From RBG-16-66-20 sp052386675 (lineage in GTDB: Bacteria > Pseudomonadota > Gammaproteobacteria > Burkholderiales > SG8-39): a stretch of DNA of 64,000 bases. The notes under the pieces are model-generated. The model worked only from the letters and a program-made list of their open reading frames with translations, had not been told where the DNA came from and ran no database searches. Shown piece after piece: positions 17,090-26,935 of this stretch (position 1 is its first letter; every line of letters begins with the position of its first letter). A program made the position numbers and the translations under genes. The stretch is taken from positions 1 through 64,000 of the forward strand of contig JBQTJX010000002.1 of assembly GCA_052386675.1 (NCBI GenBank), in the 5' to 3' direction.

Positions 17090-17154
17090 GCGTTCTCCCT
17101 GTGAACTTCCCCGAGCGGGTTTTGCCCGCGCACTCGCTTCGCAACGGAACGTGA

Positions 17155-17183
17155 ATCATAGCGACATCGATTTCCGAAGACAA
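17155..17183 (-). promoter_or_regulatory. Sigma-70 type promoter for the HU gene
   Basis: Minus strand TTGTCT (17178-17183), a 17-base spacer and TATGAT (17155-17160) match the consensus at four and five of six positions. The predicted start near 17148 leaves a leader of about 58 bases. The 17090-17361 interval is less GC-rich than its surroundings, as expected for a regulatory region shared with the divergent TRAP operon. Confidence 0.65.
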
Positions 17184-17345
17184 TCGCCACCGCGGAATTT
17201 TTTTGTTGCGCGGCGCTGATTCGTTCGCGCGACACGCGCGGACAAATCCTTTCGTCGCGCATCGTTGCGCGGAATTCCTGCTTCAAGCTGTTCGAACGGG
17301 CCCGATGGCGAGCCGCCGGTGGCGCTGCTAGACTACGGCTTCCTT

Positions 17346-17352
17346 AAGGAGG
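17346..17352 (+). promoter_or_regulatory. Strong ribosome binding site of the TRAP receptor gene
   Basis: AAGGAGG, a full match to the anti-Shine-Dalgarno core, lies 9 bases before the ATG at 17362 and fixes that start. Confidence 0.85.
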
Positions 17353-17361
17353 AGTCCCACC

Positions 17362-18378
17362 ATGAAGCTTCACCGCACCTTCCTCGCCGCGCTCGTCGGC
17401 TCGGCGTTCTCGATGCCCGTCCTGGCGCAGGCCCCGCTCACGTTTTCGTCCTGGGTGCCGCCCACCCACCACCTGACCCTATGGCAGCAGAAGTGGGCCG
17501 CCGACGTGGAGAAGGCGACCGGCGGGCGCGTCAAATTCCAGTCGCTGCCCAAGCACCCGTCGGCCCCTCCCGGGACCTTTGACGCGGTGCGGGACGGCCT
17601 GATGGACATGTCCTACGTCACCGCCAGCTACACCCCCGCGCGGCACATCCTGCCGCTGATGGCGGAGCTGCCCGGCGCTGGCGGCACCGCGGAGATCAAC
17701 TCGGTGGCCTTCTCGCGCATGCACTGGAAGCATTTCCACAAGGTGGGCGAGTACAACGGCGTCAAGCTGCTCGCGGTATTCACCCACGGTCCGGGCCAGA
17801 TGTTCACCAAGAAGCCCCTCAAGTCCATCGCCGAGTTCAAGAACCAGAAGATCCGCACCGGCGGCGGCGTGGCGGAAAGGGTCGCCAACGCCCTGGGCGC
17901 CTCGGCCTTCGTCAAGCCGGCGCCGGAGTCCTACGAACTGCTGAACTCGGGCGTGGCCGACGGGGTGTTCTTCCCCTTCGAGTCCATCGTATCGTTCAAG
18001 CTGGACAAGGTGATCGGCCAGGCCACGGTGTTCCCGGGCGGCCTGTACAGCTCCTCGTTCGGCTTCTTCATGAACCAGGCCAAGTGGGACAAGCTGCCCA
18101 AGCAGGACCAGGACATCATCACCAAGATGGCCGGCGAAGCCGCCGCGCGCAGCAATGGCAAGTCCTGGGACACGGCCGACCAGGTCGGCCTGGCCGCGCT
18201 CAAGGCCGCGGGCGCCAACATCCTCCCCGCCGACGCCGCGATGATGGCCGAGGCGCAGAAGCGCAGCGGACCGATCATCGAGGACTGGATCAAGCAGGCG
18301 AGCGCGAAGCTGCCCAACGCCAAGGCAGTGCTGGAGGAGTTCCGCGCGGAGCTGAAGAAGGTCGAGGCCGGAAAATAG
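17362..18378 (+). CDS. TRAP transporter substrate-binding protein (DctP family)
   Basis: A 338-residue periplasmic receptor with a signal peptide (cleavage probably after VLAQA, residues 19-23). The mature start LTFSSWVPPTHHLTLWQQKW, the FDAVRDGLMDM segment and the Arg in NQKIRTGGG, which in characterised DctP proteins holds the ligand carboxylate, place it in the DctP family. It delivers an organic acid to the Q and M subunits encoded just downstream. The ligand is not predictable. A hairpin follows the stop codon, which may lower expression of the permease genes relative to the receptor. Confidence 0.93.
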   Translation: MKLHRTFLAALVGSAFSMPVLAQAPLTFSSWVPPTHHLTLWQQKWAADVEKATGGRVKFQSLPKHPSAPPGTFDAVRDGLMDMSYVTASYTPARHILPLMAELPGAGGTAEINSVAFSRMHWKHFHKVGEYNGVKLLAVFTHGPGQMFTKKPLKSIAEFKNQKIRTGGGVAERVANALGASAFVKPAPESYELLNSGVADGVFFPFESIVSFKLDKVIGQATVFPGGLYSSSFGFFMNQAKWDKLPKQDQDIITKMAGEAAARSNGKSWDTADQVGLAALKAAGANILPADAAMMAEAQKRSGPIIEDWIKQASAKLPNAKAVLEEFRAELKKVEAGK

Positions 18379-18393
18379 GCCCCGGAACACGGC

Positions 18394-18428
18394 AAAGGGC
18401 GCGGAGCGATCCGCGCCCTTTCCTTTTC
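18394..18428 (+). terminator. Hairpin with T-rich tail between TRAP receptor and permease genes
   Basis: AAAGGGCGCGGA (18394-18405), loop GCGA and TCCGCGCCCTTT (18410-18421) form a perfect 12-bp stem followed by CCTTTTC. It lies inside the operon, 16 bases after the receptor stop. The likely effect is partial termination or 3'-end protection giving more receptor than permease mRNA. Confidence 0.7.
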
Positions 18429-18445
18429 TGGACATCCGCGTTCCG

Positions 18446-18946
18446 ATGAGCACAGCCCCAAACGCCTGGGAACGCCGCTTCGATGCGGTGCTGGGCATCG
18501 CCTCGTCGGTACTGCTGTTTGGCATGATGCTCCTTACCTTCGTGGACGTGGTGGCGCGCTACCTGTTCAACCGCCCGATCCGCGGCGGCTTCGAGATCAC
18601 CGAGCTCATGCTTCTGGTGCTCATCTTCGCCGGCCTGCCGCTGGTGTCGCACGCCGACGAGCACGTCACCATGGACTTCATCGACCGCATCCTGCCCCCG
18701 GCGGCGCAGCGCGCGCTGGTGCGCGTGGTGCACGCGTTCTGCGCGGCGATCATGTTCTTCCTCGCCTGGCAGGTCTGGATCAAGGCGGGCAAGATTTCCG
18801 GCTACGGCGACACCACCGACGTGCTGCGAATCACGGTGGGGCCCTTCGTCTACTTCATGGACGCGATGATCGCCCTGACCGGCGCGATCCACGTCTACAA
18901 GGTGTTCGCGCCCGGCGACGGCGGCGCGAACCAGGCCACCACCTAG
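18446..18946 (+). CDS. TRAP transporter small permease subunit (DctQ family)
   Basis: A 166-residue inner-membrane protein with four predicted helices (about residues 15-37, 50-70, 91-112 and 132-150) and the DctQ signature region VVARYLFNRPIRGGFEITE. It forms the membrane complex with the M subunit and is driven by a sodium gradient in characterised TRAP systems. It lies 67 bases after the receptor gene and 13 before the large subunit. Confidence 0.93.
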   Translation: MSTAPNAWERRFDAVLGIASSVLLFGMMLLTFVDVVARYLFNRPIRGGFEITELMLLVLIFAGLPLVSHADEHVTMDFIDRILPPAAQRALVRVVHAFCAAIMFFLAWQVWIKAGKISGYGDTTDVLRITVGPFVYFMDAMIALTGAIHVYKVFAPGDGGANQATT

Positions 18947-18959
18947 GCCCCGGCGCGCG

Positions 18960-20384
18960 ATGAACGAAGCCCTGGTCGGCCTGCTGGCGATGATGCTGAT
19001 CGCCTTCGTGCGGATCCCGATCGCGCTCGCCATGGGCATCGTCGGCATCGTGGGCTACGCCTACATGCGCGACTGGAGCTGGGGCGCGGCCTTCGCCACC
19101 GCCCAGACCAAGATCTACGAGACCGGCCGCAATTACACCCTGTCGGTGGTGCCCCTGTTCATCCTGATGGGCACCCTGGTGACGCGCGCCGGCATGTCGC
19201 AGGAACTGTACCGGGCCGCGTACGCCTTCATCGGCCACTTCCGCGGCGGCCTCGCGATGGCCACCATCGCCGGCTGTGCCGGCTTCGGCGCCATCTGCGG
19301 CTCCTCGATCGCCACCGCCGCCACCTTCGCCAAGGTCGCCTACCCGGAGATGAAGAAGTTCGGCTATTCGGACGCGCTCGCCACCGGCGCCATTGCCTCG
19401 GGCGGCACGCTCGGCATCCTGATCCCGCCCTCCACCATCATGGTCATCTACGGGATCATGACCGGCACCAGCATCGGCAAGCTGTTCGCCGCCGGCATCC
19501 TGCCCGGGATCCTTGCCGCCCTGCTGCTGTTCGCCGCGGTGCAGTACGTCACCTGGCGCGACCCGAAAGCCGGGCCGCGCGGCGAGCGCCTCACCTGGAA
19601 GGAACGCTTTGCCACCCTGCACGGCGTGGGCTGGTTCGCGCTGGTGGGCGTCGCGGTGGTCGGCTCGGCGAGCCTGGACCTGGTGGAATCCGACGACGCA
19701 GCCGTGCTCGGTGCGCTCGCAGTGTTCGCCCTGTCCCTGGTCTACAAGGGCGTCACCAGCGTGATCGCCCTGTTCGTGCTGGTCATGGGCGGCATCTACG
19801 GCGGCGTCTTCACCGCCGTCGAGGGCGCGGGCGTGGGTGCTTTCGGCGCACTGGTGTTCGCGACCGCACGCCGCTCGCTCACGCTCAAGTCGCTCTACGC
19901 CGCGCTGGTTGAGAGCGCGCGCACCACCAGCATGCTGTTCCTGATCCTGATCGGCGCGCTGATGTTCGCCGAGTTCGTCAACATCACCTCGATGCCCAAG
20001 GACATGATCGCCTTCGTTACCCGCTGGGAAGTGAGCCCGGTGACGGTGGTGGCGGTGATCATGGTGATCTACGTCCTGCTCGGCACCGCGATGGAGGAAC
20101 TGTCCATGATCCTGCTCACGGTGCCGGTGTTCTTCCCGCTCATCGTGCACCTGGGCATCGACCCGGTCTGGTTCGGCGTGCTGATCGTGGTGGTGGTGGA
20201 GATCGGCCTCATCAGCCCGCCGGTGGGGATGAACCTGTTCGTGCTCAAGACGCTGCTGCCCCAGGTCGGCACCGGCACCGTGTTCCGCGGCGTGCTGCCC
20301 TTCTTCACCGCCGACTGCATCCGGCTCGCGCTGCTGATCGCGTTCCCAGTCATCTCACTCTACCTGCCCGGGCTGATGCGCTAG
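18960..20384 (+). CDS. TRAP transporter large permease subunit (DctM family)
   Basis: A 474-residue polytopic protein with about 12 hydrophobic segments. DctM landmarks are GCAGFGAICGSSIATAATF, LGILIPPSTIMVIYG and GLISPPVGMNLFVLK. It carries the substrate across the inner membrane together with DctQ. The central part (about residues 200-270) has an additional hydrophobic insert compared with the shortest members. The stop codon abuts the stop of the convergent kup gene with no intervening base. Confidence 0.94.
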   Translation: MNEALVGLLAMMLIAFVRIPIALAMGIVGIVGYAYMRDWSWGAAFATAQTKIYETGRNYTLSVVPLFILMGTLVTRAGMSQELYRAAYAFIGHFRGGLAMATIAGCAGFGAICGSSIATAATFAKVAYPEMKKFGYSDALATGAIASGGTLGILIPPSTIMVIYGIMTGTSIGKLFAAGILPGILAALLLFAAVQYVTWRDPKAGPRGERLTWKERFATLHGVGWFALVGVAVVGSASLDLVESDDAAVLGALAVFALSLVYKGVTSVIALFVLVMGGIYGGVFTAVEGAGVGAFGALVFATARRSLTLKSLYAALVESARTTSMLFLILIGALMFAEFVNITSMPKDMIAFVTRWEVSPVTVVAVIMVIYVLLGTAMEELSMILLTVPVFFPLIVHLGIDPVWFGVLIVVVVEIGLISPPVGMNLFVLKTLLPQVGTGTVFRGVLPFFTADCIRLALLIAFPVISLYLPGLMR

Positions 20385-22262
20385 TCAGATTTCCACCTTC
20401 GTCCCCAGCTCGATCACGCGGTTGGCCGGCAGCTTGAAGTAGTCCGCGGCGTTGCCGGCATTGCGCGCCATGGCGGCGAACAGCTTCTCGCGCCACAGCG
20501 CCATGCCGCCCTCCTTCCCGCCCGCCGGCACCACCGATTCGCGGCTGAGGAAGAACGAGGTCGCCATCGGCTCGAATTCCAGTCCTTGGCTGCCGGCGAT
20601 CTCCAGCGCCTGTCCGATGTCGGGCTCGTTCATGAAGCCGTAGCGCAATGTCATTCGCCAGCAGCCGTGGCCTAGCTTCGCGATCTGGACGCGGCGCTCC
20701 ATCGGCACCCAGGGCTCGTCTGTGACGTCCGCGGTCAGGAACACCACGCGCTCATGCAAGGCACGGAAATGCTTGAGTCCGTGCAACAGCGCGTGCGGCG
20801 TGACCTCGGGCGTCGCGGTAAGGTACACAGCGGTGCCCGGCACCCTCTGCAGCGAACCCGCCATGAGCGATTGCAGGAATTGGTCCAGCGGCGCCGAGGC
20901 CTCGCGCACGCGGCGCAGCAGGAGCGACCGCCCGCGCCGCCAGGTTGTCATCACCGCGAACACGACGGCGCCCAGCGCGAGCGGGAACCAGCCTCCCTCC
21001 AGTACCTTATGCATGGCTGCGGCAAACAGCGTCGCATCCACCAGCATGAAGGCGCCCGTCGCCAGCACGCACAGCCACAGCGGATAGCCCCAGCCGTAGC
21101 GGACGACGAAGAAGGTGAGGAACGTCGTCGCCAGCATGGTGCCCATGACCGCCACGCCGTAGGCCGACGCCAGCCGGCTGGAGGTGCCGAAGCCGATCAC
21201 CGCCGCGGCAACCACCGCGAGCAGGATCCAGTTGACCGCCGGGACGTAGATCTGGCCAAAGACCTTCGCCGACGTATGGTGCACGGTCATCCGCGGCAGG
21301 TAGCCGAGCTGGATCGCCTGCTGAGTGATGGAGTACGCGCCTGAGATGGTGGCCTGCGAGGCGATCACGGTCGCCGCGGTGGCCAGCGCCACCATCGGAT
21401 AGAGCGCCCAGGACGGGTACGCCAGGTAGAACGGGTTCTCGAGCGCGCCCGGATCAACCATCAACAGCGCGCCCTGGCCGAAGTAATTGAGCACCAGGGC
21501 CGGCGCGACCAGCCCGAACCAGGCCAGGCGGATGGCCTTGCGCCCGAAATGCCCCATGTCCGCATACAGCGCCTCGGCGCCGGTGATCGCGAGCAGCACC
21601 GACCCCAGCACGATGAACGAGGCCAGGCCATGCCCGGTCGCAAAACGGAGCGCGTGGAGCGGATTCAACGCCTCGAGGACCGCGGGGTACTTCCCGATGT
21701 TCCACAGGCCGCCCGCTGCGAGCGCGAGAAACCACAGCGCGCACACCGGCCCGAACAGCAGGCCGACCACCCCGGTTCCGTGCCGCTGGATGAAGAACAG
21801 CCCGACCAGGATTCCGGTCGCGATCGGCACCACCCAGGGCTTGAACGCCGCAGTGCCGACCTCCAGTCCCTCGACCGCCGAGAGCACGGAAATGGCAGGC
21901 GTGAGCACGGCGTCGCCATAGAAGAGCGACGCGCCGAAGAGTCCTGCCAGGACCACCGGCGCGGCCAGCCGCGGCCGCTGGCGCAGGGATTCATTGGCCA
22001 GCGCAAGCAGCGCCATGATGCCGCCCTCGCCCCGGTTGTCGGCGCGCAGCACCAGCGTGACGTACTTGAGGGAGACCACGACCATCAGCGCCCAGAAGAT
22101 CGCCGACAGGCCGCCAAGGATGGTCTCGGGCACCAGCGGAATGCCGTGCTGCGGATTGAAAGTCTCCTTTACCGCATACAGGGGACTGGTGCCGATGTCG
22201 CCATAGACGATGCCGAGCGCGAGCAGCGTCAGCGCCGGGAGGGATTGCCGTTGTGTGTTCAT
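20385..22262 (-). CDS. kup: Kup potassium uptake permease, copy 1
   Basis: A 625-residue K+/H+ symporter with about 12 membrane helices in the first 430 residues and a soluble C-terminal domain. Landmarks are ALGIVYGDIGTSPLYAVKE and the C-terminal FKLPANRVIELGTKVEI. ATG 22262 is chosen because it gives the family start (M, then about ten residues, then LTLLALG) and the standard length; the frame is open to 22358 but that would overlap the divergent kinase gene. It is a paralogue of the gene at 24106, with very similar DNA at the 3' end. Regulation by the adjacent two-component system is inferred. Confidence 0.95.
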   Translation of the reverse strand: MNTQRQSLPALTLLALGIVYGDIGTSPLYAVKETFNPQHGIPLVPETILGGLSAIFWALMVVVSLKYVTLVLRADNRGEGGIMALLALANESLRQRPRLAAPVVLAGLFGASLFYGDAVLTPAISVLSAVEGLEVGTAAFKPWVVPIATGILVGLFFIQRHGTGVVGLLFGPVCALWFLALAAGGLWNIGKYPAVLEALNPLHALRFATGHGLASFIVLGSVLLAITGAEALYADMGHFGRKAIRLAWFGLVAPALVLNYFGQGALLMVDPGALENPFYLAYPSWALYPMVALATAATVIASQATISGAYSITQQAIQLGYLPRMTVHHTSAKVFGQIYVPAVNWILLAVVAAAVIGFGTSSRLASAYGVAVMGTMLATTFLTFFVVRYGWGYPLWLCVLATGAFMLVDATLFAAAMHKVLEGGWFPLALGAVVFAVMTTWRRGRSLLLRRVREASAPLDQFLQSLMAGSLQRVPGTAVYLTATPEVTPHALLHGLKHFRALHERVVFLTADVTDEPWVPMERRVQIAKLGHGCWRMTLRYGFMNEPDIGQALEIAGSQGLEFEPMATSFFLSRESVVPAGGKEGGMALWREKLFAAMARNAGNAADYFKLPANRVIELGTKVEI

Positions 22263-22356
22263 GGGCGCGCATGTTAGGCGCGCATCGGGCGCGCGCAATG
22301 CGGCGGCGTCATTTCTTGACGGGTTCTTTACGGCCGAAGCGGGATAGACTCGCCGC

Positions 22357-23406
22357 ATGCGGGGCTATGCATGGGCCGCGGCCTCGGCCGCGGCGAGCAC
22401 GCTTGTGGGGCTCGCCGCGGGCACGCGACTCCAGCTGGTGAACATCGCGATGATTTACATGCTCGCGGTGGTCGTGGTCGCCCTGCGTTTCGAGCGCGGC
22501 CCGGTGATCGCCGCCGCGGTGCTCGGCGTGGCCGCATTCAATTTCTTCTTCGTGCCGCCGGTGCATACATTCACGGTGGACGATCCGCAGCACCTGCTCG
22601 CGTTCGGCATGATGCTCGCGGTGGGACTGGTCATTTCGGGTCTCACAGCCAGCGTGCGAAGGCAGGCGGAGGCGCGCGCCCGATCCGCGCTGGAAGCGGA
22701 AACCGAACGCATTCGCAGCACGCTGCTCGCCTCCATATCGCACGACCTGCGGACGCCGTTGGCGGTCATCGCGGGTGCCGCTTCCGGGCTCGCGGAGCGC
22801 GGCGAGCAAATGCCGGCGGCGGAGCGGGTCGCGCTGGCGCAAAGCATATTCCGCCAGTCGCGCGAGATGTCGGAGCTGGTCGCCAAGGTGCTGGACATGA
22901 CGCGCCTGGACAGCGGCGCCGTCGCGCCGCGGCTCGACTGGGGATCCATGGGCGAGATCGCCAGCGCGGTGCTGGACCGGCTCAAGGATCCGCTTTCCGC
23001 GCACATGGTCATGGTGGACCTGCCGGCCGACCTTCCACTGGTCCGGATGGATGCCGTGCTGGTCGAACAGGTCCTCGCGAACCTGCTGGAAAACGCGGCA
23101 CGGCATACGCCGCCGCGCACCCTGGTCCGGCTGCGTGCCTGGGTCAAGTCCGGCGAAATGGTGGCCTCCGTGGAGGACTACGGCCCCGGACTGCCCGAGG
23201 GGGAAGCCGGGAAGATGTTCGCGAAATTCCAGCGCGCCGCAGGCACGCGACAAGGAGGCGTCGGTCTGGGACTCGCCATTTGCCGCGCCATTGTCGAGCT
23301 GCACGGCGGGCGCATCTGGGCAGAGGCCATTCCTGGGGGTGGCACCGCGTTTCGCTTCAGCCTGCCGCTCGAACCCTCGCCGAACGTTCCCGCCGAGCAA
23401 GGCTGA
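22357..23406 (+). CDS. KdpD-like sensor histidine kinase without the N-terminal KdpD/Usp domains
   Basis: 349 residues: three to four membrane segments of the DUF4118 type (about residues 6-24, 27-44, 48-66 and 80-97), then HisKA (SHDLRTPL, phospho-His129), N-box NLLENAARH, G1 VEDYGPGLP and G2 GVGLGLAICR. It matches the C-terminal half of KdpD; the cytoplasmic KdpD and universal-stress domains of the full-length sensor are absent. No kdpFABC genes follow; instead kup genes lie on both sides. It is divergent from kup copy 1 and followed after one base by the regulator gene. Confidence 0.9.
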   Translation: MRGYAWAAASAAASTLVGLAAGTRLQLVNIAMIYMLAVVVVALRFERGPVIAAAVLGVAAFNFFFVPPVHTFTVDDPQHLLAFGMMLAVGLVISGLTASVRRQAEARARSALEAETERIRSTLLASISHDLRTPLAVIAGAASGLAERGEQMPAAERVALAQSIFRQSREMSELVAKVLDMTRLDSGAVAPRLDWGSMGEIASAVLDRLKDPLSAHMVMVDLPADLPLVRMDAVLVEQVLANLLENAARHTPPRTLVRLRAWVKSGEMVASVEDYGPGLPEGEAGKMFAKFQRAAGTRQGGVGLGLAICRAIVELHGGRIWAEAIPGGGTAFRFSLPLEPSPNVPAEQG

Positions 23407-23407
23407 C

Positions 23408-24105
<698 letters not shown>

Positions 24106-24109
<4 letters not shown>

Positions 24110-26052
24110 ATCTCGACCTTCGTCCCCAGCTCGATCACCCGGTTGGCCGGCAGCTTGAAGTAGTCCGCGGCGTTGCCGGCGTTCTTCGACAGCGCGGCGA
24201 ACAGGCGCTCGCGCCACAGCGCCATGCCGCCCTCTCCACGCACCGGCACCACCGTCTCGCGGCTGAGGAAGTACGAGGTCTGCATCGGTTCGAACTCGAG
24301 CAGCCCCAGGCCGCCGGCGATCTCCAGCGCCTTGGGCACGTCGGGCTGGTTCATGAAGCCGAAGCGCACCGTAACGCGCAGGCAGCCGTGGCCCAGGCGG
24401 TCCACGCGGACGCGCTCATCGAAGGGCACCCAGGGCTGGTCCAGCGTCTCCACCGTCAGGAACACCACCTGCTCGTGCACCACCTTGTTGTGGTTCAGGT
24501 TGTGCAGCAGCGCGTTGGGCGTGGACTCCGGCGTCGCGGTGAGGAACACCGCGGTGCCCGGCACGCGCTGCGGCGGCTCGCGGAACAGCGACTCCAGGAA
24601 CGGCGTGAGCGGCACCGAGGACGCGGTCAGGCGCTCGAACAGGATGCGCCGGCCGTTGCGCCAGGTGGTCATGACCACGAACATCGCCATGCCGAGGACC
24701 AGCGGGAACCAGCCACCTTCGAAGGTCTTCAGCAGCGCCGAGGAGAAAAACGCGATGTCGATGACGAAGAAGAACCCGGTGGCGAACACGCACAAGGGCA
24801 GCGGCAGCCGCCAGTGGTAGTAGGTGACGAAGAACGTGAGCACCGTGGTGATGGTCATGGTGCCGGTCACCGCGATGCCGTAGGCCGAGGCAAGCCGCGT
24901 GGAGGAACCGAATCCGAACACCGCCGCCAGCACCAGCACCAGCAGGATCCAGTTCACCGCGGGGATGTAGATCTGGCCATACTGGCGCGCCGAAGTCTGG
25001 ATGATGTTCAGGCGCGGCAGGAATCCGAGCTGGATCGCCTGCCGCGCCAGCGAGTACGCGCCGGTGATGGTCGCCTGCGAGGCGATCACCGTGGCCGCGG
25101 TGGCCAGGACCACCATCGGGTACAGCGCCCAGCCGGGCACCGCGAGGAAGAACGGGTTCTCCACCGCCTTCGGGTTGGCGATGAGCAGCGCGCCCTGGCC
25201 GAAGTAGTTGAGCACCAGCCCTGGCAGCACGACGCAGAACCAGGCGGCGCGAATGGGCCAGCGGCCGAAATGCCCCATGTCGGCGTACAGGGCCTCGGCC
25301 CCGGTAAACGCGAGCAGCACCGCGCCCAGCACCACGAACGAGGCGAAGCCATGCCCGGTGACGAACTGCAGCGCGTGCAGCGGGTTGATCGCCTCGAACA
25401 CCACCGGGTTCTGCGCGATGTTCCAGATGCCGATCGCGCCCAGCGCGAAGAACCAGGCCAGGCACACCGGGCCGAACAGCGTGCCGACGACCGCGGTGCC
25501 CTGGCGCTGGAACAGGAACAGGCCGATGATCACGCCCGCCGCGATTGGCAGCACCCAGGGCTTGAAGGCCGCGGTGCCGACCTCCAGGCCCTCCACGGCG
25601 GAGACCACCGAGATTGCAGGCGTGAGCACCGCCTCGCCGAAGAACAGCGCCGCGCCGAACAGGCCCACCGCGATCACAAAGCGTCGCCACGCGGGTCGCT
25701 CCCGCACCGCCGCGCTGGCGAGTGCAATGAGCGCCATGGTGCCGCCCTCGCCGCGGTTGTCCGCGCGCATCACCAGCACCACGTACTTGAGCGACACCAC
25801 GATTACCAGCACCCAGAAGATCGCGGACAAGCCGCCAAGTACGTTGGCGGTGGTGAGTTCGATGCCGTGGCCGGGGGCGAAGGTTTCCTTCACCGCGTAC
25901 AAGGGGCTGGTGCCGATGTCGCCATAGACGACGCCGAGAGCAAGCAGCGTCAGGGCCGCCTTGGAGGATTGCGCCGAATGCGAGCCGTTGGCCAGGAGGA
26001 TTGGACAATGCGGAACAGTAAGGGCGCGAAGTCTGCTCCCGCATTGCAGCAT
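24106..26052 (-). CDS. kup: Kup potassium uptake permease, copy 2
   Basis: A 648-residue paralogue of the transporter at 20385, with the same ALGVVYGDIGTSPLYAVKE start and FKLPANRVIELGTKVEI end. The first in-frame ATG is 26052; a TTG lies two codons earlier. This gives an N-terminus about 25 residues longer than usual, poorly conserved and Cys-containing, so the true start may be a non-ATG codon further in. The gene is divergent from the aldolase gene at 26132. Confidence 0.93.
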
Positions 26053-26131
26053 TTGCAAACCGGCCGTTCGTCGCGGGAAAAAGGATGAGTAAAATCATCG
26101 ATATCCGGAACATGCGTTTCAAGGGGTGGAA

Positions 26132-26893
26132 ATGAACGACCGCGACAAGGCTTACTTCATGGATCGCATCAGCCGTGAGATGGAAGAGGACCTGGGCGTC
26201 CTCCAGATGTCATCCGCCGAAGCCCTCGCCGCCTGCTGCCGGATCCTCGCGAAGGAAGGCCATGAGTCCGGCCTCGCCGGTCAGGTCACGGCTCTTGGCG
26301 AGAATCCGAACACCTGGTGGACCCTGAAGTTCGGCCTCGGCTTCGAGGAGGCGAGCACCGAGCGCATGGTGCTGGTGGACGAGGACCTCAAGCCCGTGCT
26401 CGGAACAGGCGCGGGCGGCCGCGCCAACCCCGGCGTGCGCTTTCATGTCTGGATCTACCGCAAGCGCCCGGACGTGAAGGCCATCGTCCACACGCACGCG
26501 CCCTACGCTTCCGCTCTCGCGGCCACCGGCAAGCCGCTGAAGACCATCCACATGGACAGCGCGATGCTGCACGGGACGGCGCATCTGCCGGAATGGCCCG
26601 GCGTGCCGGTCGCCGACGACGAGGGCCGGATCATTTCGGGCGCGCTCGGATCAGCGAAAACCATTCTGCTGTCCAACCACGGCCTGCTTGCCGCCGGTTC
26701 GAGCATCGAGGAAGCAACCTACCTCGCGGTGTTCTTCGAGCGCGCTGCGCGGATGCAGATCCGCGCCATGGCCGCGGGCGGGTTCAAGGAAGTGAAGCCG
26801 GAGCTGGCCGAGGAAGCCTGCAGGTTCCTGCTGCAGCCTTCGATCGTGCGCGGCACCTTCGCCTACTGGGCCCGGCGCAGCCCCCCGATGTAA
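26132..26893 (+). CDS. Class II aldolase/adducin family protein
   Basis: A 253-residue metal-dependent lyase of the fuculose-phosphate aldolase/OtnC fold. Metal ligands are visible as the HTHAPYASALAA pair of histidines and the NHGLL histidine. ATG 26132 is preferred over the in-frame GTG at 26126 because AAGGGG lies at a good distance. Its neighbours are homologues of tetronate and other sugar-acid catabolic enzymes, so aldol cleavage or decarboxylation of a sugar-acid derivative is plausible. A hairpin overlaps its stop codon. Confidence 0.85.
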   Translation: MNDRDKAYFMDRISREMEEDLGVLQMSSAEALAACCRILAKEGHESGLAGQVTALGENPNTWWTLKFGLGFEEASTERMVLVDEDLKPVLGTGAGGRANPGVRFHVWIYRKRPDVKAIVHTHAPYASALAATGKPLKTIHMDSAMLHGTAHLPEWPGVPVADDEGRIISGALGSAKTILLSNHGLLAAGSSIEEATYLAVFFERAARMQIRAMAAGGFKEVKPELAEEACRFLLQPSIVRGTFAYWARRSPPM

Positions 26894-26910
26894 CCGATCA
26901 GTTACATTTT
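26888..26910 (+). terminator. Hairpin over the aldolase stop codon
   Basis: ATGTAAC and GTTACAT (26888-26894 and 26901-26907) are perfect 7-base inverted arms around CGATCA, followed by TTT. The TAA stop is inside the left arm. The stem is AT-rich and so weak; it may act as a modest terminator for the aldolase gene. Confidence 0.4.
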
Positions 26911-26911
26911 A

Positions 26912-26935
26912 AACAGGGACAGTCCCCATTTTTCT
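26912..26935. repeat. Short palindromic repeat with GGGACAGTCCC core
   Basis: AACAGGGACAGTCCCCATTTTTC contains the perfect inverted repeat GGGAC-A-GTCCC (26916-26926) and a T-run. It lies between two convergent stop codons. A related sequence occurs at 27827. Similar GGGACAG-type intergenic repeats are common in betaproteobacterial genomes; the family name is not certain. Confidence 0.55.

Noticed and set aside
17184..17345. A plus-strand promoter for the TRAP operon (TAGACT near 17330)
   Set aside because: A possible -10 is present, but no acceptable -35 at 16-18 bases, so it was not listed.
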